A DNA stretch of 64,000 nt from contig SDOX01000006.1 of NCBI GenBank assembly GCA_004565275.1, forward strand, positions 558,001-622,000, written 5' to 3'. Below the pieces are notes generated by a model, which saw nothing but the letters and a program-made list of their open reading frames with translations, was not told the DNA's origin and did no database searches. Below, one piece after another: positions 57,434 to 64,000 of this stretch. The position numbers and the translations under genes are program-made. Position 1 is the stretch's first letter; every line of letters begins with the position of its first letter. This DNA is from Nannochloropsis salina CCMP1776. Taxonomy: Eukaryota; Sar; Eustigmatophyceae; Eustigmatales; Monodopsidaceae.

Positions 57434-59747
57434 ATGACACAGTCTTGCTCCGCTGAAAGCCTGGGAGCGGGGGCATGGTTCGTGGAGGAGATGCAAGAGA
57501 TAGTTCACGGTACGTTGGCAGGTAAAGTGGTCCTACGGAATACAAATGTGACGTGTCTGTGGCTGATTTCTGCGTCACGGAGTAATCATGATATAATTTG
57601 GATTGAAATACAAATTCCTGTTCGAGATGGTTGGACGTTGTGGAACGCGAGGAAATTTTACGGGCTTCTTGCGGTTGCATTCTTGTAGAGTGCTCTGACC
57701 TTTGTTTATCCCCTGAATCATAACAGCTGTCGCCGCTGCGGCTGACAGCATGCATCTTCCTCTGGGAGCTTATAATGGGCCTGTACTTGTCTTGTTTAAG
57801 GCAATTTTGGTGGTGATGGTGGTTTATTTTGTCCTCCTCTATCTAGAACGGCGTCACAAGCTCGTCAGCGATTGTCGCACGGGATTGGCCTTCCTGTCTG
57901 TACTTTTAGATATGTTTGTCTTCAACAAACCGCGCACATTTGCCCGTTGCTTTGCTGACGCGGTCCGCAAATGGCCTGACAAGGTAGCGGTCCAGTTCGT
58001 AGACGACGGCCGGGAGCTGACCTTCCGGGAGATAGACCTCCGCGCCAACCAGGTAGCCCACCTGCTGGCGCAGCACGGACTGGGCCGAGGGGACGTGGGT
58101 GCGATCATGATGACGAATAAACCCGAGTACATCATTGTCGAGCTGGCCATTGCCAAGTTGGGGGCCGTGTCGGCTCTACTGAACTTCAACTTGAAGGGCG
58201 AGCCTCTGCGCCACAGCTTGCAGGTGGCGGGGGCCAAGCTCCTGGTCTTCGACGACGAGCTCGCCCAGATGGTGCTGCCCGTGGTGCAGGCCTTCAGTCT
58301 GGCCAAGCCGGGGGAAGAAAACGGGGGGGCGGTGAAGGGAAAGGCAGGGAAAGGGAAGGGAGCCCCGGCGGCCGCGGGCGGCACCATCCCTGCCCTCTTC
58401 GTGGGCCCGGGGGACGCGGCCATTCGGAAATGGGCCGTGAGTCTGGACAAGGGTGTGGCTATGCAGCATGAGACATTGCCGGACCCCTCCATCCTCTCCA
58501 ACCAGTCGCAGAACGAGCCCATGTCTCTGGTCTACACGAGTGGGACCACCGGGCTGCCCAAGGCGGCCGTCGTCAAGCACAAGCGCGTCTTCCTCATGTC
58601 CATGAGCTTCGCCCGTCAGTTCGCTGTGCGGCACTCGGACAAGATCTACTGCACCTTGCCTCTCTACCACTCCGCCGGGGGAAACATCGGCCTGGGCATC
58701 ATGGTCAACAAGGGCTGCACCCTCGCTTTGCGATCCAAATTCTCCGCCTCCAAATTTTTCAAGGACGTGCACGACACGGGCGCGACCGTCACGCAGTACA
58801 TTGGGGAGCTTTGTCGCTACCTCCTGGCCACGCCACCCTCGCCCTACGACCGGAAGCACAAGCTCCGGCTTGCATTTGGGAATGGGCTGCGTCCAGATGT
58901 GTGGCCCCGGTTCGTCAGCAGGTTTAACATCCCGGAAATCGGCGAGTTCTACGGCGCAACGGAGGGGAACGTGGTTTTTTTCAATTATTGGGGCCGAGGG
59001 GAGCCGTCTGGTGCAATTGGGAAGGGTGGCTTCTTCAACAGAATCATCCTGGGATGGACGATCGTCAAGTTCGACCCGATCAAGGAGGAGCCCATCAGGG
59101 ACAGCATGGGCAGGTGCGTTCCTTGCGCGGACGGGGAAGCGGGAGAGCTCTTGGCCCGCATCTCGGGGACCTCGGAGTTCTCGGGGTACTACAAAAACAA
59201 GGAAGCGACAGAGAAGAAGGTGCTCCGGGAAGCCTTTGGACGCAAAGGGTCGCACTGGTTCCGGTCGGGCGACTTGATCATGGTGGACGAACAAAGCTAC
59301 ATTCATTTCGTGGATCGGATCGGTGACACCTTCCGGTGGAAAGGTGAGAATGTGTCAACGACGGAAGTGGCGTTGGCCTTGGGACGGGTGGACTGCCTGG
59401 AGGAGGTGAATGTGGTGGGGGTGGAGGTTCCAGGGAAGGACGGAAGGGCATGTCTGGCGGCGATCACACTGCGCGATGGGAAAGAGCTTGACTTGGACAT
59501 GACCTTGGAGGAAGCGAGAGCACACCTGCCGGCCTACGCTGTGCCACTTTTCCTTCGCGTCTTGGAAAAGGGGACGCAGGAAACGACAGGGACCTTCAAG
59601 CACATGAAGGCCAAGTACCGTACCGAGGGCATCGACGCGGGGGCGATCGCGGATGACATGTATTGGCTGGACCCTTCGGAGGGTGTATACAAGCCTTATG
59701 GCAAGGCGGAGTACCAGAAAATCGTGTCTGGCAAGGCGAAACTCTAG
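57434..59747 (+). CDS. Fatty acid transport protein / very-long-chain acyl-CoA synthetase (FATP/ACSVL)
   Basis: Two exons: 57434-57509 (MTQSCSAESLGAGAWFVEEM...) and 57727-59747, giving 698 aa. Donor CACG|GTACGTT and acceptor TAACAG|CT join in phase 1. The large exon alone has an in-frame ATG at 57750. A membrane helix (VLVLFKAILVVMVVYFVLLYL) near the N-terminus matches the FATP anchor. Catalytic motifs: 'LVYTSGTTGLPKAAVVKH' (AMP-binding P-loop, about residue 293), 'TLPLYHSAGGNIGLG', 'EFYGATEGNVVFFNYWG' (FATP-type motif) and 'FRSGDLIMVDEQSYIHFVDRIGDTFRWKGENVST', the FATP/VLACS signature. It activates long or very long fatty acids to CoA esters with ATP, at ER or lipid-droplet membranes, feeding elongation or TAG synthesis. 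A Lys/Gly-rich insert (about 225-240) is unusual. Confidence 0.93.
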
Positions 59748-60415
59748 CCTTGGTAGCACGTCGAGGCGGCGAGTCTGTAGGCCCCGTAAAGGCGAGTAAA
59801 AAGCTTTGTTATCAATGTATAGTGAGCTTGAACGTCTCACGTATTTGCGTGACTGCGTCGGAACGATGGACAAGACTAACGTCCCATTGGAGCCCACAAG
59901 AGATGACGCGGGGCAGTGATACGATGCTGGCCCCAGTGGATGGAAAGTTTGCCGCGGACCCATAGAAGGAATGTAGGACATGTACGATGCAAGAAATCGT
60001 CTATAAATTATGCAATTCTATACAGTTGTCGTATGACCTGATGAACTTAAGTTTAAAAACGAGATGTAAACGCGCAAAAGAAACAAATGCCTTTGATCGG
60101 GATGCCTTGGAGGCGAAAGGCACCAAAACATTTCGCTTATCCGGTGCGGTCCTCACAGTATCAAGTTTTAGATGAATGAGAACCAGGAAGCAGTCCACAG
60201 AGCACGGGGTGGCGCTTCCTGCCGTCCGACACCCTGGACGTATGCATAGCCGTGACTCGCCCTACCGGCACACCCATGGGAAGTCTGATGTACTCAATTT
60301 TTACTCAGCCTCTTCCTTTCCCACGGCTTCTCACGAGCTTACGGACCTCTATAAGCCTGTACACAGCCCAAAGCCCCCCCCCGGATCCTCGTCAACTCTC
60401 CTACCACGTCCTTGC
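59748..60415. other. 3' intergenic region between convergent FATP and SGT1
   Basis: About 670 bp, AT-rich in the middle; no gene recognised. Confidence 0.45.
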
Positions 60416-61737
60416 TTACACCCCCCACTTCCGCCACTCCATGCCCTCAGGGGCTTTGCGCTCTTCCTCCTTCTCGTAGTCTTTCTTCCCCACCTCCTCC
60501 CAATTGGTGGACAGCACCGTCCCTCCCGACGTCTGGAAAGACTTGACCATCGCGCGCCGTGTCTCGTCGGAGCCCTTGGCGTAGATGTCCCGGAAGAGCG
60601 TGTTCAAGGCCTCGTCCCCCTCCGGCTTCTCGCTCTCCAATTCCTTCGAGATCTCTTTCTCGACTGCGCCCCAATCTTTGGTGCTCGCATATGGCCGCAA
60701 GGGCTTGCTGCTCGGTGCAGTGGCAGGGCCTTGTGCCAAAGACGGGAGAGCGGTCGCGTGAGAGTGGGGGGTTGGCGCGGAGACCGTGTGGACCGAGGCG
60801 GCTGCACCTGGCGAGAGAGCACACAGCTCAGGCCACGTCAGACCTTCCATTGCTTTCCTTAGCTTGACTTCAATTTTGGTCGCGAAAATTTTGCTGCTAC
60901 TCTTCTCGGGAACCACGGTCTCAAAAAGGGCTCGGTCGAACAAGACGTCTCCGTCTGCGCCCACTGAGACTTTCAGGTGGCGTGGCTGGACAGACACGTT
61001 GGCGTCCTCCTCTCTGAGGCCTTTATAGAGAATGGTGACTGTCACATAGGATGTGGTCTGGTAGAATTGAAATTTCACATGCCCGGCTGGGATAGCTGGC
61101 GCAGAGGAAGGGGGATGCGTAGGACTCGGCTGGGAGCGAGGAACCGTAGCTTCAATTCCCTTAGCACCTTGTTCTTGCCTCAATTCCTTTATACCACCCT
61201 CTGCCACTACTGTCATGCCCTGCTCGTTATGCTCTCCCAATTCTAGAGTCGTCTTTCGCAGCCACACGTCGTACTTACGCCCTTGAGGTTCGGGTCGGTC
61301 GCCCAGCAAGGTACGCCCCCGCATGAATGCCTCCTTGGCCCGTGAGAAATCCTCCAAAGCAAAGGCCGCGACTCCTTGCCGATACCATGCTACTTCCAAG
61401 TCAGATTTTAGGGATGCGGCGGCTTCAGCGTCGTGAAGGGCTTGTGATGGCTGATTCAACTTCAAATGCACTGCTGCCCGCGAAACGAGGGCAGTTGCGT
61501 CGTCAGGGTGCGTTGCAATGTAAGCCGAGAAGAGCTAGAGTTGTAGCGAGAAAAGGCAAATGAAGAAAGAGTAGGGAATACAAACGGGGAGGCACGTGGG
61601 TTTGCAGAAGCGGAAGCTCGCGGTGGCGTGCTTACAGCCCAAGCGAAGCTCTGCCCTCGACCCCCCACTTTATTCCATCGCACCTCATCCGCCGTGACGT
61701 AGTCCTCGTCCATGAATGCAAGTTGCGCCTGCTCCAT
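60416..61737 (-). CDS. SGT1: SGT1 co-chaperone (TPR-CS-SGS)
   Basis: Two exons: 61737-61684 (MEQAQLAFMDEDYVTADE) and 61534-60416, intron 149 bp, phase 0, 390 aa. Joined, the N-terminus is a TPR unit set ('ADE-LFSAYIATHPDDATALVSRAAVHLKLNQPSQALHDAEAA', 'EVAWYRQGVAAFALEDFSRAKEAF'). A CS (p23-like) domain follows at about 145-235 ('VKFQFYQTTSYVTVTILYKGLREEDANVSVQPRHLKVSV', 'KIEVKLRKAMEGLTWPEL'), and a C-terminal SGS domain ('RPYASTKDWGAVEKEISKELESEKPEGDEALNTLFRDIYA', ending 'APEGMEWRKWGV'). SGT1 bridges HSP90 to SKP1/SCF ubiquitin ligases and kinetochore assembly. Architecture and order are complete and canonical. The donor is GAG|GTGCGATGG, a weak but acceptable site. Confidence 0.94.
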
Positions 61738-62180
61738 AGCTTGTCACCGTGCCTGTCACGTCGAAGACCGTATGTAAGATGAATGAAGCAAACCTTGTGG
61801 GACGCGGTGGCGCTGTCTGGCAGGTTGTAATGCGTCGCATTTTTTATCTCGATTTATTAAGCGATGAATTTCTTCAAGGCGAGGGCGAGGAGGATGGCGC
61901 CCACAGCCCAGCCCATTCCCAGAGGGCCTTTGTGCACGAGGCTTTCCACGAAATCACCGTGCGATGGCTTTCAAACATGATCAGACTTAGCTCACATTTG
62001 CTACTGCCCCTCTTTTCCACGAACAGGCTGCTAAGGACCAGTCAAAGCCGAAAGCCAGGGCCAGGTCCATATAGCGCCCCGTTCGCGCAATCAAGCAGCA
62101 CAACGAAGGCTTGCTCTTTCAGTAAACTTTCGTTGTGCCCACTGCAGTCCATTCGCAAGACTTTCGGTTGAGAATTAATT
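61738..62180. promoter_or_regulatory. Divergent intergenic region, SGT1 (-) and EXS protein (+)
   Basis: 443 bp between divergent starts; presumed promoters. No motif or gene recognised. Confidence 0.4.
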
Positions 62181-63647
62181 ATGGAGGTTGGTGGGGGCGA
62201 GACCGTGGAAAGTGTGCTGAAGCGATTGGATCAGAAAAGCGAGTACGCGGTGGTCCGAGGTACATGTGTTGGCATCCTGTTCATCTCGCTCTGGGCATTG
62301 AATCTGCATGTCTTTAAAGTTGCCCACATCGATGTATCGTGCATCTACCCCGCTAAGCTCGTCAGCGCGGGGGGATATGGTGGGAGCGGGAAAAGCGACC
62401 ATGGAAGCGGCTCGGGGGGCAACAGCAAAGACGTCGGCAGGTCTATAGGCAGCAGACGGTCGCCCTCGGCCGTGCTCCAGAAGCAGCAGCAACAAGCCCA
62501 GCAGCCTGTGTGTCACCCGCGCAAGGTGATAAATCTGGTGACCGTGTTGGTGCTCGCCATGGTGTTCTGCATCCTCATCATGTCCGAGCTCCTGGGGCAG
62601 CCCTACCAGCACGCCCCTTTCATCTTCTACTTCCTGCTCTTGGCCGCAGTCATCTACCCATCGGACACCACTTTGATGTTCAGAGAGCTTGCCCTCTTGT
62701 TTGGGCGGGTCCTTTGGCTGGTGGTGCTCCCGGGGACCGAGATTCACTTCCTGGAAGTGTTGGTCGGCGACATCCTCACCAGCCTGTCCAAGGTTTTCTT
62801 CGAGGTCGGCCTCACCTGCGTGGCCACACTCCTTTCTTTGTCTCCGGGGCTCTTCCGCATTATCTCCCCTGACATCTTCCCCACCCTTCTCGCCTCCACG
62901 CCCTTCATCCTGCGCATTCGCCAGTGCGTGGTACAGCGCCGCGGAACTACCTCTGGGAAAGCCCGCTTCCTCACCTCCCTGAACATCCTCAAGTACTGCT
63001 CCTCCATACCCGGCCTGTGGCTGCCGCTTCTCCTGGCCCCTCACTACTCCACCTACCAGATCGAGCGCGTGCTGCTGGTCGTCCTTCTCGTCAACTCCCT
63101 CTACTCCTTCCTGTGGGACGTGATCATGGACTGGGGCCTCGGCCACGTAAAGCTGACCGGCGCGCCCAAGAAAGGCGGCGGTGGGACCGTGCGGCTACGA
63201 CACTGGGGCCTCCGACCCACACTCTTGTTCGGATCGGCCGGGTCCTACTACGCGGCCATCGGGCTGGATTTGGTCCTTCGGCTGGTCTGGGTCTTAAAGT
63301 ACGTCAACTTCGACCACCGGCTCTCGTATGACAAATTCATGCTCCTGATAGAATGTCTGGAGGTGCTGCGGCGTGGCATATGGTCGATTTACAGGATTGA
63401 GTGGGAGTGTCTGAGCATCAACGGGGGTAGAAAGGGGGGTGGATTGCCCGGGAGGGGGGAGACGCCGATGGGAGGGGGGATCGGCATGGTTGCGATAGGA
63501 AGCAAACGGGCAGGAGGGAATGGGGCGGGGAATACGCTAGCGCGAGACGTGGAGGGCGAGGTAGATTTGGAGCGCTCTGTGGGGATCGAGACTGAAAGTG
63601 GGAGCGGCGAGGGCACCGATGTGACGACCGTACTGTTGTCGCGCTGA
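62181..63647 (+). CDS. EXS-domain membrane protein (ERD1/XPR1/SYG1 family) lacking an SPX domain
   Basis: 488 aa, start MEVGGGETVES. The N-terminal helix 'VVRGTCVGILFISLWALNLHVFKV' precedes a Ser/Gly-rich loop, then several membrane helices ('LVTVLVLAMVFCILIMSELL', 'PFIFYFLLLAAVIYPSDTTLMF', 'LFGRVLWLVVLPG'). EXS features are 'FTDILTSLSKVFFE'-like 'VGDILTSLSKVFFEVGLT', 'ILRIRQCVVQRR', 'SLNILKYCSSIPG', 'SLYSFLWDVIMDWGL' and the closing 'FMLLIECLEVLRRGIWSIYRIEWE'. XPR1/PHO1 relatives export phosphate under SPX control; ERD1-type members lack SPX and act in Golgi phosphate or glycosyltransferase recycling. The absence of SPX favours an ERD1-like role. The Gly/Arg-rich C-terminal 70 residues are probably cytosolic. 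Confidence 0.87.
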   Translation: MEVGGGETVESVLKRLDQKSEYAVVRGTCVGILFISLWALNLHVFKVAHIDVSCIYPAKLVSAGGYGGSGKSDHGSGSGGNSKDVGRSIGSRRSPSAVLQKQQQQAQQPVCHPRKVINLVTVLVLAMVFCILIMSELLGQPYQHAPFIFYFLLLAAVIYPSDTTLMFRELALLFGRVLWLVVLPGTEIHFLEVLVGDILTSLSKVFFEVGLTCVATLLSLSPGLFRIISPDIFPTLLASTPFILRIRQCVVQRRGTTSGKARFLTSLNILKYCSSIPGLWLPLLLAPHYSTYQIERVLLVVLLVNSLYSFLWDVIMDWGLGHVKLTGAPKKGGGGTVRLRHWGLRPTLLFGSAGSYYAAIGLDLVLRLVWVLKYVNFDHRLSYDKFMLLIECLEVLRRGIWSIYRIEWECLSINGGRKGGGLPGRGETPMGGGIGMVAIGSKRAGGNGAGNTLARDVEGEVDLERSVGIETESGSGEGTDVTTVLLSR

Positions 63648-64000
63648 TCGCAGTCATGCCGTCGGCGAAAAGAAAGGGATTCGCAACGGCTCGCTCATGG
63701 CGTGCACCTTTCCGTAACTGTAAGTATATTTTGAGAAGGTATATTGTTTAATCTTGACGCCTGAGAACTTTTTGGCTTCTTGAGATAGAGCCAGCTGAAA
63801 GTATAATTACATTTGTCTGCCCCTCAGGGAAAATAATAGAAATGACAGTCAACCGTTGCGCAACTGGTACGGCGAAAGCTCGCATCGTTTTTTAAAGTGG
63901 CATCGACAGGAGAAGATGTCCCTCCCCAATCATTCTTATACTTTATATTACAGTGCTGTCGTCGTTTCAGCCGCGGGTTTCCCCTTACTTTGTGTCCTAG
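63648..64000. other. Terminal intergenic sequence
   Basis: 353 bp downstream of the EXS gene, AT-rich; nothing recognised before the window ends. Confidence 0.45.

Overview
The window is nuclear DNA from a gene-dense, photosynthetic stramenopile with a complex (secondary) plastid. A eustigmatophyte such as Nannochloropsis/Microchloropsis fits best. The evidence is: (i) eukaryote-only genes (CRM1/exportin-1, TRAPPC11, TAF2, XPG, ASPM-like, TOM7, SGT1); (ii) few short GT-AG introns and about 2-3 kb per gene; (iii) four proteins with a signal peptide followed by an 'A-F' type plastid-entry motif (AAF-RP, LAF-VT, AAF-IV, HAF-FS), including a plastid FtsZ; (iv) a ubiquitin preceded by a signal/transit leader without that Phe, the hallmark of the periplastidal (SELMA) system of red-derived complex plastids. 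The genus is inference; the lineage type is well supported. I saw no transposon, virus-like element, CRISPR array, rRNA or tRNA.

Layout. 0.4-3.8 kb: exportin-1 (+). 4.1-9.05 kb: TRAPPC11 (-). 9.6-11.3 kb: SLC37-like sugar-phosphate antiporter (+), then about 1.8 kb without a convincing gene. 13.1-13.9 kb: RING-H2 E3 ligase (+). 14.6-19.2 kb: ASPM-like spindle protein (-). 19.7-23.5 kb: a large peptide:N-glycanase with unusual accessory domains (+). 24.1-28.5 kb: TAF2 (+). 29.0-33.4 kb: XPG/Rad2 nuclease (+). 33.9-34.5 kb: a coding-looking patch open in three successive frames. 35.1-37.1 kb: plastid-targeted protein of unknown function whose stop codon lies in a 50-bp tandem repeat (+). 37.5-38.3 kb: periplastidal ubiquitin (-, two exons). 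38.5-40.0 kb: NAXE-CutA1 fusion (+). 40.9-42.4 kb: FtsZ (-). 43.6-45.0 kb: VIT/CCC1 iron transporter (-, four exons). 45.6-47.5 kb: SMYD-type SET/MYND methyltransferase (-). 47.9-48.2 kb: TOM7 (+, two tiny exons). 48.6-50.1 kb: plastid FMN-binding split-barrel/DUF2470 protein (-, three exons). 50.6-51.9 kb: conserved protein of unknown function (+, three exons). 52.4-53.7 kb: organellar PPR protein (-). 54.2-56.5 kb: KEA/TMCO3-like cation/H+ antiporter (+). 57.4-59.7 kb: FATP/very-long-chain acyl-CoA synthetase (+, two exons). 60.4-61.7 kb: SGT1 co-chaperone (-, two exons). 62.2-63.6 kb: EXS-domain membrane protein (+).

The genes are not an operon, and most are independent housekeeping units sharing divergent promoters. 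Two themes recur. The 35-50 kb part is rich in plastid functions (protein import, division, an NAXE-CutA1 repair enzyme, a tetrapyrrole-type accessory factor). Several genes belong to ubiquitin/glycoprotein quality control (PNGase with UBL, UBA and PUB domains; RING ligase; SGT1; periplastidal ubiquitin). All intron positions were deduced by eye from splice sites and reading-frame continuity, so they need transcript confirmation.
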